In this document: positions 10,152-18,091 of the stretch, in pieces
Numbering within the stretch: the first letter of the stretch is position 1
Layout of the letters: every line of letters starts with the position of its first letter
Source of the DNA: JABSOG01 sp965277695
Lineage (GTDB): Bacteria; Pseudomonadota; Gammaproteobacteria; Enterobacterales; Alteromonadaceae
NCBI GenBank assembly: GCA_965277695.1
Contig: CBDIDQ010000021.1
Coordinates: 91,188-155,187 of the forward strand
DNA: 64,000 bases
Reading direction: 5' to 3'
The notes under the pieces: model-generated
What the model was told of the DNA's origin: nothing
Database searches by the model: none
The model's input: the letters and a program-made list of their open reading frames with translations, nothing else
Position numbers and translations under genes: made by a program

Positions 10152-10308
10152 TAGTGTTCATCCAGAAACGTTAACTTTCGCAATGCTCAAGGTTAACTTG
10201 CTATCTGATGAATTCATTAACTTATTGATTAATAAGCCTTACCGCTAATGCGGCATAGCGCTGACCTGCCATAAATGGCAACGAAACTGCGTTTCTGGAC
10301 AGGCACTA
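10152..10308. repeat. MITE-like inverted-repeat pair upstream of the modular enzyme gene
   Basis: AGTGTTCATCCAGAAACG (10153-10170) is repeated in inverted form at 10290-10307 (reverse complement AGTGCCTGTCCAGAAACG, 14 of 18 identical), with TAGTG/CACTA at the outer edges. The 157-bp interval has no ORF and contains further short inverted pieces. This is the structure expected of a decayed non-autonomous element; no transposase is nearby. It lies within the 804-bp gap 10102-10905, which has no gene that I can support. Confidence 0.45.
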
Positions 10309-10572
10309 ACTAACGACTTCCCTTAAAAACCACATTCCCTGTATTACTTTCGCCGTATTTTTGACCGCCCAATGATAAGTGATTTCCCCAACAGCAAAAT
10401 AGGACAGAGTGCGCCAATTTTGCGCAATTTGTGCCAATGGGTAAAAATTATGTTTAAAATCAATAGATTAATAATGGCAAAAAAGACCAGTTATTTTTAT
10501 TCAGGGAAGTTGAGGTTGCGACAAGCGGCGTCATTTATCTACAGACTCACTGATTTCACGGCATAGTCAAAA

Positions 10573-10614
10573 TCTTTTACTGTTCTCCGTACCTCCGTGT
10601 CTCCGTGGTGAAAA
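10573..10614. repeat. Solo arm of the CTCCGTGTCTCCGTGG repeat
   Basis: TTCTCCGTACCTCCGTGTCTCCGTGG followed by TGAAAATGC matches, on the opposite strand, the left inner arm of the element at 4786-4966, where the same order ends in GGTGAAATGC. Only one arm is present, so this is a remnant. Confidence 0.6.
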
Positions 10615-10678
10615 TGCGGCACCAATCAAACAGGGTAACAATTGATAATCAAAAAACGTGATGGTCCGACACTTCGGT

Positions 10679-10744
10679 GAATTCGCGTCTACGGCCTACC
10701 AGCTCTGCCGTAGACGAGGTTTCAACCTCGTGAATGTTGAGGAT
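10679..10744. repeat. Dispersed double-palindrome repeat, copy 1
   Basis: GAATTCGC is followed by GTCTACGGC (10687-10695), an 11-nt spacer, GCCGTAGAC (10707-10715), then ACGAGGTTTCAACCTCGT (10714-10731) and GAATGTTGAGGAT. Two hairpins are thus stacked head to tail. It is 3' of the AraC gene (minus strand, stop at 10906). Compare copies at 20189, 25139, 28292 and remnants at 13529 and 30550. Confidence 0.75.
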
Positions 10745-10905
10745 AACTGTAACCCTAATTTGCTCTATATGGTCGGAGCCCAAAAAACCTTACACCTTCG
10801 GTACAAATCGCGCCGAGACGGCCCTCCTACATTCATTGTTTGATGTCATTTATCCACAGAATTATCGGTTTCGCTGAACAGTTGCTAAAATAGTTGCTAA
10901 AATAG

Positions 10906-11922
10906 TTACATTGTATATTTTTTTACCGAACACCCAGTCCAGCGTTTAAAGGCGCGCAAAAAACCCCGGCTGTCAGAATAACCCAACAAAAAAGGAATGG
11001 TTTGCACCGAACACTCGCCTTGTTCAAGATAAGAGATCGCCATTTCTTTTCTAATGCTATCTAAAATCGCCTGATAGGTGGTGTTTTCGTCGTTTAATTT
11101 ACGATTTAAGGTGCGTTTACTGATTTTCAGTGAAGCAGCAATCTCTTCTGCCGAGAAATTACCATGACACAAACGACCTGCGATCATGCCGCGCACTTCA
11201 TCAACAAAATTAACCTGAACATCCACTTTACTCAGCACATTTTCGGCGTGTTCTTTGAGAATTTGATAGAGGTAGTCGTTATTTTTACGGTTCTCAACAC
11301 CGAGAATATTGATTGGCAGAGTGATGGTATTGGTTGGCTGGTCAAATAACATCGGACATTGAAAATGCTTTTTGTAAGCATCGCTATGCGCCGGCTCCGC
11401 ATACTGAAAACTCAACCGCACCGGATTGATTTTTTGTCCGACGAAAATGCGCACCCAGTTAAGAAACCCAGCAAACACCCGTTCAATTTCATAACTGTGA
11501 AAATAACCGTCGAGGATCGAATAAGTAATTGAGAATGTGTCTTGGCTTTTTTCAAATTCCAAACTGATATGATCAGCCAAAATTTTGGTATATCGCAGCT
11601 TATTCGCCACCGCCTCTTCGAGGTTGGCACTGGCGGTAAACACCAAACCAACAATACCGCGATTATACGGGTCTGAATTTGACCCCATCTGCAAACCGAT
11701 TGCCGCCAGTTGCAACAAATTCTCACCCGCTTTCCACAAATCTAGGTGTTTAGCCACCGGGTAACGCCCGTCAGATGTCTCCAGCTCGGCCAAATCAATC
11801 GCTGCCATTTCAACCAAACGAGGTTTATTCGCCCCATAAGCCAGCAGCGTGGTAAACAGCTCACGGCTGGTTTCTATTGCCATTTTCGGTGGTACTGTCA
11901 TTGTTTGCTCATCACTCTGCAC
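10906..11922 (-). CDS. AraC-family transcriptional regulator (Arabinose_bd-like + HTH_18)
   Basis: A 338-residue regulator. Residues about 20-205 match the arabinose-binding-like N-terminal domain found in OruR/ArgR-type AraC proteins; the rest is the double helix-turn-helix: EEIAASLKISKRTLNRKLNDE for the first HTH, and VQTIPFLLGYSDSRGFLRAFKRWTG for the second, the usual AraC signature. It is divergent from the symporter at 12105 with 182 bp between the two starts, so it probably controls the symporter and itself from shared operators. The effector is unknown. The start at 11922 (MQSDEQTMTV) fits the family length. Confidence 0.92.
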   Translation of the reverse strand: MQSDEQTMTVPPKMAIETSRELFTTLLAYGANKPRLVEMAAIDLAELETSDGRYPVAKHLDLWKAGENLLQLAAIGLQMGSNSDPYNRGIVGLVFTASANLEEAVANKLRYTKILADHISLEFEKSQDTFSITYSILDGYFHSYEIERVFAGFLNWVRIFVGQKINPVRLSFQYAEPAHSDAYKKHFQCPMLFDQPTNTITLPINILGVENRKNNDYLYQILKEHAENVLSKVDVQVNFVDEVRGMIAGRLCHGNFSAEEIAASLKISKRTLNRKLNDENTTYQAILDSIRKEMAISYLEQGECSVQTIPFLLGYSDSRGFLRAFKRWTGCSVKKYTM

Positions 11923-12104
11923 TGGCCTTCATTACTAGCTTCGGTATAACAATATTTTAACATTCGTTGCTATTGAAATATAGCTTGCGATCAGCGGCCT
12001 GACCACTAGTTTGCCATTGTAAAAAATCTGCACTGCACCTACCATAGAATGCTTTTCTTTATCGTCATAACTACACTCGCAATAATAAAAACAGGCAAAT
12101 TTAA
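11923..12104. promoter_or_regulatory. Shared intergenic control region, AraC regulator / symporter
   Basis: Both genes start outward from this 182-bp stretch. For the symporter a possible sigma-70 promoter is TTGTAA (12017-12022), 17 nt, TACCAT (12040-12045). The strand facing the regulator has a looser TTCAAT/TATTGT pair. No AraC operator was identified with confidence. Confidence 0.35.
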
Positions 12105-13538
12105 ATGGAAATCTTCGCATTTATCGTATTCTTGGCCATTTTCATCGTGATCGGGATGCTGTCCTCGCGACGCAAAATCGCTAACAGTGATGGTGATCTC
12201 AACTACCTGCTCGCAGGACAAGACGTATCGCCTTTGCTTACCGCTTTATCTGCGGCGGCTACCAAATACAGCGGTTACATGTTTATTGCCCTAATGGGGT
12301 ATATCTATACTTATGGACTGTCGGCCATTTGGTTGATTTTCGGTTTTTTGTTTGGTGATTTAGTGGCGTTTTATTTTGTTCACGCCAAAGTGCGGGAGCA
12401 GGCACAAAAGTGCAACGCCTTGAGCTTTGCCGACTTGCTCAGCCGTTGGCATGGCGGCAACTACCGCATTTTACGCGCGGTGATTGGCATTACCTCGCTG
12501 ATTTTTCTTGCCACTTATGCCGCCGCTCAATTTAATGCTGGCGGCAAAGCGTTACACGTTTTATTTGGCTGGCATTACAATGTCGGCATCCTCATAGGCG
12601 CTGGGCTTATTCTTTCTTATTGCCTGACTGGCGGTTTACGCGCCTCTATCTGGACCGATGCCGCCCAATCCATCGTGATGTTACTGGCCCTGTTAATCTT
12701 GCTGCTATTTTCCATTAATGCCGCTGGCAGCATTGGTGCTTTTGGTGACAGGCTTGGGGCGATATCGCCTAGCTATTTAAGCCTTGGAGTTGAACGTTTT
12801 GGTTCACTCGGTGCCACGGCACTATTTGCTTTTGGTTGGTTATTCAATGGCTTAGGTGTCGCCGGACAACCCCATGTGATGATCCGCTTTATGGCGCTAG
12901 ACCAACCCGAAAACATCACTCGCACCGGGGTTTATTATTTCACTTGGAGTACATTGTTTTTAGCCATGGTGTTGTTGGTCGGCCTAGCCACTCGTTTATA
13001 CATTGATAACAGCAGCAACTTCGATCCTGAATTAGCACTGCCTATGCTGGCCAAACATTTACTTCCCAACATCGCCGTCGGCGTCATCATCGGCGGTATT
13101 TTCGCCGCTATTATGTCTACCACAGATTCGCAAATCCTCAGCTGTTCAGCAGTATTAAGCGAAGACTTCAAAGTCGCCAAAGGCCCTCACGCCAAAGCCT
13201 GGATCACCCTTGCCGTCACCCTATTTGCCTTATCAATCAGTTTATTTGCCTCAGCCAGTGTATTTACCTTGGTGATCCTCGCATGGTCAGCCCTAGCCAG
13301 CACCATCGGTCCACTCGTGATAATCCACGCCCTTGGCAAGCGACCACCCGAATGGCTGGCACTATTAATGATGGCCATCGGCCTCACCACCATATTGCTA
13401 TGGCGTCAGGCAGGTTTAAACGCCCAAGTTTATGAGGCCATGCCGGGTATTTTATTGCCGTTATTCACTTATTGGTTATGGTCGTTGCGGGGTCAAAAGC
13501 ATCAAGATAATGAGCTGATAGGCAAAAAACGAGGTTGA
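12105..13538 (+). CDS. Sodium/solute symporter (SSS family)
   Basis: A 477-residue inner-membrane transporter of the PutP/SglT family with about 13 hydrophobic helices. Family-typical stretches are AAATKYSGYMFIALMGYIY in helix 2, FLATYAAAQFNAGGKAL in helix 4, and GGLRASIWTDAAQSIVM in helix 6, matching the GG...WTD.QS signature. It imports an organic solute with Na+; proline-like or organic-acid substrates are possible but not shown. Divergent from an AraC regulator that probably controls it. The last codons (GKKRG, stop at 13536-13538) lie inside a repeat remnant, so the C-terminus may have been altered by insertion. Confidence 0.9.
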   Translation: MEIFAFIVFLAIFIVIGMLSSRRKIANSDGDLNYLLAGQDVSPLLTALSAAATKYSGYMFIALMGYIYTYGLSAIWLIFGFLFGDLVAFYFVHAKVREQAQKCNALSFADLLSRWHGGNYRILRAVIGITSLIFLATYAAAQFNAGGKALHVLFGWHYNVGILIGAGLILSYCLTGGLRASIWTDAAQSIVMLLALLILLLFSINAAGSIGAFGDRLGAISPSYLSLGVERFGSLGATALFAFGWLFNGLGVAGQPHVMIRFMALDQPENITRTGVYYFTWSTLFLAMVLLVGLATRLYIDNSSNFDPELALPMLAKHLLPNIAVGVIIGGIFAAIMSTTDSQILSCSAVLSEDFKVAKGPHAKAWITLAVTLFALSISLFASASVFTLVILAWSALASTIGPLVIIHALGKRPPEWLALLMMAIGLTTILLWRQAGLNAQVYEAMPGILLPLFTYWLWSLRGQKHQDNELIGKKRG

Positions 13539-13808
13539 AACCCCATCCACGCTAATAACCACAGGTTGGGTCAACAACTGGCCTTTAAGATATTCGTCAT
13601 CGACACTTTGTGCTTGTTTGATTTGATTGATTTTCCTCACCACTTCCATACCCTTGATAACTCGACCAAAGGCGGCAAAGCCCAAGCCATCGGCAATTCT
13701 CGCACCACCAAAATCGAGCGACGGTTGTGCGCCGAGACAAATAAAGAATGATGAAGTGGCAGAGGTGGCGTGCTGGTCTGTGGCTAGTGTAAAACTTTTG
13801 TAAAACAC
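13476..13808 (-). pseudogene. Truncated cyclophilin-type peptidyl-prolyl isomerase remnant
   Basis: The minus-strand frame encodes the C-terminal half of a cyclophilin: ATSATSSFFICLG, LDFGGARIADGLGFAAFGRV and GMEVVRKINQI match the conserved core and the end of PpiA-like proteins (SATSQFFI, FGRV, GMDVV). The N-terminal half, with the catalytic Arg region, is missing; no matching frame is seen from 13809 to 13984. At its 3' side the frame runs through the repeat remnant at 13529-13542 and overlaps the symporter end antiparallel. It has no plausible start. I read it as a decayed fragment, not a working enzyme. Confidence 0.7.
13529..13542. repeat. Remnant of the double-palindrome repeat at the symporter stop codon
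   Basis: ACGAGGTTGAAACC is a 14-nt exact match to the second palindrome of the repeat family, in the orientation used relative to upstream genes elsewhere. The symporter stop codon TGA (13536-13538) lies within it. Confidence 0.5.
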
Positions 13809-13984
13809 CCGCGTTGGTTTTTACATTTGGATGCCTTTTTTAACCCCTTGCTCGCTGGCATTATTAACCCACTGACAGACAACACACACTCATACCACAC
13901 GTATTAGTCACCAGAGAATGAACCACGGCAGTATCGTATAACGAACAGTGTGTACAGGCAAAGTAAACCAAGGCGGGATTGAAA

Positions 13985-14476
13985 ATGAAATCAACAGCAA
14001 GCGATTATCAACAAACAGCAGCACATCAAGCACAAGCAGCAGCGCAAAGAGCACCTTCGTATTTTGAGAAGCACTTCGCGCTAATGAGCGGCCAATTCAC
14101 CCCGCCTGAAATCATTGAAGAAGAAGAATCTCATGCCGAAGCCATCATCATCCGCAGCGGCTGCGAAACCATTCGCCTGAACTTTCAAACCATCAATTCT
14201 ATCGAAGCCGCTGGCGATTACATGTGCTTTAACTGCCTTAACGGCAAAACCCATGTGGTCAGAAAAACCATGAAACAACTCGAAGATGAACTCAATCCCG
14301 ACCAGTTTATCCGCATCCATCGTTCAAACATGATTAACAAAAGCAAAATCAGCCGACTCAGCGACGACGCCAACGGCGACCTGATGGTGATACTAGACAA
14401 CGGCCAATCACTAAAAGTCAGCCGTCGCTACAAAACCAAAGTCGTCGCCCGTATTCGCCCGTTTTTGTATAACTAA
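13985..14476 (+). CDS. Stand-alone LytTR DNA-binding protein
   Basis: A 163-residue protein from the ATG at 13985 (MKSTASDYQQ); a TTG two codons earlier is possible. Residues 1-50 are a low-complexity, Gln/Ala- and Glu-rich leader. Residues about 55-160 form a LytTR domain: IRLNFQTINSIEAAGDYMCF, VVRKTMKQLEDEL, FIRIHRSNMINKSKI and SLKVSRRYKTKV match the family core. There is no receiver domain and no membrane helix, unlike AlgR/LytR response regulators. It may act alone or with an unlinked sensor. Target genes are unknown; the nearest downstream operon is the radical SAM cluster starting 246 nt later. Confidence 0.88.
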   Translation: MKSTASDYQQTAAHQAQAAAQRAPSYFEKHFALMSGQFTPPEIIEEEESHAEAIIIRSGCETIRLNFQTINSIEAAGDYMCFNCLNGKTHVVRKTMKQLEDELNPDQFIRIHRSNMINKSKISRLSDDANGDLMVILDNGQSLKVSRRYKTKVVARIRPFLYN

Positions 14477-14477
14477 T

Positions 14478-14521
14478 ATTGCAATAACTGTTACGATACC
14501 TGTTACGGTAACAGCTGCAAT
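14478..14521. repeat. Imperfect palindrome with repeated TGTTAC half-sites downstream of the LytTR gene
   Basis: CTGTTACGATAC is directly followed by CTGTTACGGTAA, and CTGTTAC-G-GTAACAG (14500-14514) is a perfect 7-1-7 inverted repeat. Outer ATTGCA/TGCAAT arms extend the symmetry. There is no T-run, so it is a poor terminator; it could be an operator for the radical SAM operon, possibly bound by the LytTR protein, which is inference. Confidence 0.35.
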
Positions 14522-14722
14522 AATCGCCTGTAATTGCCAAATCAACCAAGGAAGGTTGATTTGTGCGCCCACCGCACAAACCACCAGCCAACAAAAGCCC
14601 CCAACCCAGCGAAAGAAATTCAGGTAAAACACTCTCTAATGTTCTATAGTCAATGACGTTCAAACCCACTGGGCCAAAATTGACAAAATTATCAGCTACC
14701 TCCAACGCTTAGGTTACCAATA

Positions 14723-16210
14723 ATGATAAAACAGAGACCTTACCAGTATTACGATACCGCCACTTCCATTTGCTCCCACTGCCTTGAACGGGTCGATGGC
14801 AAGATCGTCTTTATGGATGGTGCTGTGTGGATGCTTAAACGCTGTCCAACCCACGGACCTGAAAAAGTGATGATTGCCGATGATATTGATTATTATCGCC
14901 GCGCCCGAGAAATATTCATCAAAACCCCAGAACAAAGCCATTGTTACAACACCCCAGTAAAATGGGGCTGCCCCTATGATTGCGGTATCTGCCCCGACCA
15001 TGAACAACATGGCTGCACGGTTTTGATTGAAGTCACCGACCATTGCAATTTGCGCTGTCCCACCTGCTATGCCAACAGCTCGCCGGAACGTTTAACCCAT
15101 CGCAGCATGGCGCAAATCACTGGGATGCTCGATTTGGCGGTAAAAAATGAGGGCGAACCCAATATCATTCAAATTTCTGGCGGCGAACCCACCCTGCATC
15201 CAGAATTTTTCAGCATTTTAAATGAAGCCAAAAAACGCCCAATCAAACATTTACTGGTCAATACCAATGGCTTGAAAATCGCCCAAGATGAAGCCTTTGC
15301 CCAACGCCTAGCCAGCTACGCACCGGGCCTTGAAGTGTATTTACAGTTTGATTCGCTGCACAATGAAAGCATCGAAATGCTCAGAGCCAGCCCACTGAAA
15401 AAAATTCATCAAAAAGCCATCGAACGGCTTAATGAACTCAACATCGCCACTACCTTAGTGGTGACCATTCGCCGAGGTGTCAATGATGATCAATTAGGTG
15501 AAATTATTGACTTTGCGGTGAAACAACCCTGTATCAGGGGCATCACCTTTCAACCTGTACAAGTCGCTGGTCGACTAGAAAACTATCAGGATGGCTATCA
15601 GTCAGAGCGCGACAGATTGACACTCACCGAAGTCCGGCGCAATATTCTCCAACAAAGTGACCTGTTTTTACCCGAAGATATCATTCCCGTCCCCTGTCAC
15701 GCCGACACCATCGCCATGGCTTACGCGCTGAAACTACCGGAGCAATTTATCCCTTTGACAGGTTTAATCGATCCGCAGGCATTAATCCAAGGAGGCAGTA
15801 ATACCATCAGCTATGAAAAAGAAAGCGGCATTCATCAGCATATCTTCGAATTATTCTCGACCCATCACTCACCGCAGAGTCAACCCGCCGCCCTCAGTCA
15901 ATTAATTGAAGCGGGCAACCAACCAGAGATTTGGCAAAATCTCGGCTATCACAATATTTTTCGTATTGTGATCATGGAATTTATCGACGCCTATTCATTT
16001 GATTTACGCAGTATTCGCAAAAGCTGTGTCCATATCGCCCACCCGGATGGCAAACGGATGATCCCTTTTGACACCTATAATTTATTTTATCGCGATGAAC
16101 TGGAGCAAACCGTATTAAACCCAATCCGTGAAAAACGCCAACCCATGGGCGGTGCCATCTCGGTCAAAATGGTCGACCCGCAAGCTATTCGAACAGTTGA
16201 TGTCTCATGA
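14723..16210 (+). CDS. Radical SAM enzyme of the Tes (tetraether synthase-like) family
   Basis: A 495-residue iron-sulfur enzyme. The N-terminal module has CSHC (Cys17, Cys20) and CPTHG (Cys41), a rubredoxin-like metal site. An auxiliary cluster motif follows: CPYDCGIC (Cys83, 87, 90) then Cys98. The radical SAM motif CNLRCPTC has Cys108, 112 and 115; SGGEPTLHPEF is the next family motif. This order is that of archaeal Tes (MJ0619-like), which joins lipid tails, and of bacterial relatives, several implicated in membrane-spanning lipid synthesis. Whether this one couples lipids, or modifies another substrate, is not known. The next ORF starts within its stop (ATGA overlap at 16207), and a methyltransferase follows. 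Confidence 0.85.
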   Translation: MIKQRPYQYYDTATSICSHCLERVDGKIVFMDGAVWMLKRCPTHGPEKVMIADDIDYYRRAREIFIKTPEQSHCYNTPVKWGCPYDCGICPDHEQHGCTVLIEVTDHCNLRCPTCYANSSPERLTHRSMAQITGMLDLAVKNEGEPNIIQISGGEPTLHPEFFSILNEAKKRPIKHLLVNTNGLKIAQDEAFAQRLASYAPGLEVYLQFDSLHNESIEMLRASPLKKIHQKAIERLNELNIATTLVVTIRRGVNDDQLGEIIDFAVKQPCIRGITFQPVQVAGRLENYQDGYQSERDRLTLTEVRRNILQQSDLFLPEDIIPVPCHADTIAMAYALKLPEQFIPLTGLIDPQALIQGGSNTISYEKESGIHQHIFELFSTHHSPQSQPAALSQLIEAGNQPEIWQNLGYHNIFRIVIMEFIDAYSFDLRSIRKSCVHIAHPDGKRMIPFDTYNLFYRDELEQTVLNPIREKRQPMGGAISVKMVDPQAIRTVDVS

Positions 16211-17106
16211 AAATTCTCTTAATTATCATCGTCATTGGTTTATTGTTAGCGGGATTTTGGCAATGGAATACGCAAAGTCGGCTCTACACCATTGATGCGC
16301 CGTTACCTGCTGATTTTCCTGCTGAGGGGTTTTCTCATGCTGAGCTAGAGAAGCTGTTACAGCAATTTGTCGATAGCGAAGGTAATGTCGATTATCAGGC
16401 ATGGTATGACAGTGCCGATGGCAAAACCCATTTAAGCCGTTACCTCGCGGCGGTCTCACGTTTCAGCCCTGAAAACACCCCGGAACGTTTCGCCAGTGAA
16501 CAGCACTCGTTAGCCTATTGGATTTATAGTTACAATGCGTTGGTGATCCACAGCATTTTGGCCAACTGGCCGTTAGAGTCTGTCACCGATCTTAAAGCGC
16601 CCATAGAGGTGATCAAAGGATTGGGGTTTTTCTATAATCAGCAGTTTATTATCGGTGGCAAAAAGTACAACCTCTACCAACTCGAACAACAAAAGATGAT
16701 CCATACCAAAGCTGATCCTCGGCTGCATTTTGTCCTCAACTGCGCCAGCGCCTCTTGCCCGGCAATGCGACCACAATTACCGGTTGGGGTTGAATTGGAA
16801 CCATTTTTACAACAAGCAGCGGTCGATTTTATCAACGACCCGCAGAATGTCACCATTGGCGAGGATTGCAAAAGCCTTACGGTATCAAAAATCTTCGATT
16901 GGTATCTCGATGACTTTGCTCGTCAAGTGACGCTCGCTGACCACAACAACGATAAAAGCGGCCAGAAAAGCACTAAAAAGCACAGGCTAGTCGACTATAT
17001 TCATGGATTTGCTACTGTGGACCTCCAAAACAAGCTAGCCAACTGCGACCCTTTGACGCTAGACTATAAAAAATACGATTGGTCAATCAATAAGAGCACC
17101 CATTAA
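16207..17106 (+). CDS. DUF547 protein, membrane-anchored
   Basis: A 299-residue protein starting inside the stop of the radical SAM gene (4-nt overlap), so the two are translationally coupled. An N-terminal helix (residues 4-19) is a signal anchor, which places the rest in the periplasm. The DUF547 core is clear: LAYWIYSYNALVIHSIL, the GGKKYNLYQLE strand, and DPRLHFVLNCASASCP with a conserved Cys pair. DUF547 has a papain-like-looking core in some descriptions, but no activity is established to my knowledge. Its coupling with a Tes-like enzyme suggests a role in the same pathway. Confidence 0.88.
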   Translation: MKILLIIIVIGLLLAGFWQWNTQSRLYTIDAPLPADFPAEGFSHAELEKLLQQFVDSEGNVDYQAWYDSADGKTHLSRYLAAVSRFSPENTPERFASEQHSLAYWIYSYNALVIHSILANWPLESVTDLKAPIEVIKGLGFFYNQQFIIGGKKYNLYQLEQQKMIHTKADPRLHFVLNCASASCPAMRPQLPVGVELEPFLQQAAVDFINDPQNVTIGEDCKSLTVSKIFDWYLDDFARQVTLADHNNDKSGQKSTKKHRLVDYIHGFATVDLQNKLANCDPLTLDYKKYDWSINKSTH

Positions 17107-17188
17107 TAATGCGATCTAATGATTACGGTATCGATTTTAACCTATTACCACAAAATCCCCAGCAGTTAATAAATAAAGGTACTCTTTA

Positions 17189-17956
17189 ATGCTATCTAGC
17201 TGCTGCATCGATTTTTATCAATTACCTATCACCCAACAACTGCTAGGCGACAGCTTCCATCCTGGCGGCCTGACCTTGACCCATCAACTCGCGCTACAAA
17301 CCCTGATTAATCGAAAAAGCAAAGTCTTGGACGTCGCCGCTGGTAAATGTACCTCAGCTCACTATCTGGCCGACAATTTTGGTGCCACCACTTTTGTTGT
17401 CGATCAGGGGGTTGCCAACTTACAAGCTGCCAAAGCTGAACTGAATCACGACAAAATCCACATTCTACAAGGTGATGCTACCCAACTCCCCTTTGCCAGT
17501 GAAAGCTTCGACGTAGTGTTATGCGAATGTGCCCTGAGCACCTTCAACAACCGCGAAAAAGCGTTAACAGAGATTTACCGGGTATTAAAACCACGAGGCT
17601 TCATTGCCATCTCTGATGTCTTTTTAAATGAACCAATGCCCACCGATTTACATAATCGACTCAGCCAATGGCTATGTATTCGCGGCGCATTAAACAGCAA
17701 AAGAAGCCAAGAAATTATCGAGTTTGGTGGTTTTCGCCAACTGCGTTTTAAAGATGTCTCCGCGCAACTGCTTGAAACCATTCACGATATTGAAGCTAAA
17801 CTGACCGCCCCCAATCCTCAATTAAGTGCCTTGATAGCCTGTGAACTGAGCCGACAACAAACCGATTGGCAGCATGGCATTGCCAGTCGACTGGCTAAAT
17901 TCATTTATAACGGCGGTGCCGGATATTACACCATAACAGCCCGAAAGCCAGCCTGA
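17189..17956 (+). CDS. Class I SAM-dependent methyltransferase
   Basis: A 255-residue enzyme with the Rossmann SAM-binding motif LDVAAGKCTSAHYLAD (motif I), VDQGVANL, LQGDATQLPFASESFDVVLC (motif II/III) and LKPRGFIAISDV. The N-terminus CCIDFYQLPITQQLLGDSF followed by HPGG is a pattern I associate with methyltransferases lying next to radical SAM genes. It follows DUF547 after 82 nt, with AAAGGT as a Shine-Dalgarno before the ATG, so it is likely the third gene of the operon. The substrate is unknown. Confidence 0.82.
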   Translation: MLSSCCIDFYQLPITQQLLGDSFHPGGLTLTHQLALQTLINRKSKVLDVAAGKCTSAHYLADNFGATTFVVDQGVANLQAAKAELNHDKIHILQGDATQLPFASESFDVVLCECALSTFNNREKALTEIYRVLKPRGFIAISDVFLNEPMPTDLHNRLSQWLCIRGALNSKRSQEIIEFGGFRQLRFKDVSAQLLETIHDIEAKLTAPNPQLSALIACELSRQQTDWQHGIASRLAKFIYNGGAGYYTITARKPA

Positions 17957-18091
17957 TCAACGGGATTTTGCTTGTTTTTTGCCCATTCGGTAAATAAATT
18001 GCTAAAAAACCAATGCTTAAGCTGTATTATTCTGCCGATATTTCCTAAGCTGATCGTACCTTTGGATAAAAAATACAAACATTGAAGTAGT

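Noticed and set aside
10658..10843. ORFs at 10658-10843 and 25121-25309 that share a peptide
   Set aside because: The shared peptide comes from the dispersed repeat itself; both frames read the repeat, not a protein family.
14411..14632. Minus-strand hydrophobic ORF after the LytTR gene
   Set aside because: Two-helix-like composition, but it starts with GTG without a spaced Shine-Dalgarno, overlaps the LytTR gene antiparallel and spans the TGTTAC palindrome, which may itself produce the hydrophobic reading.
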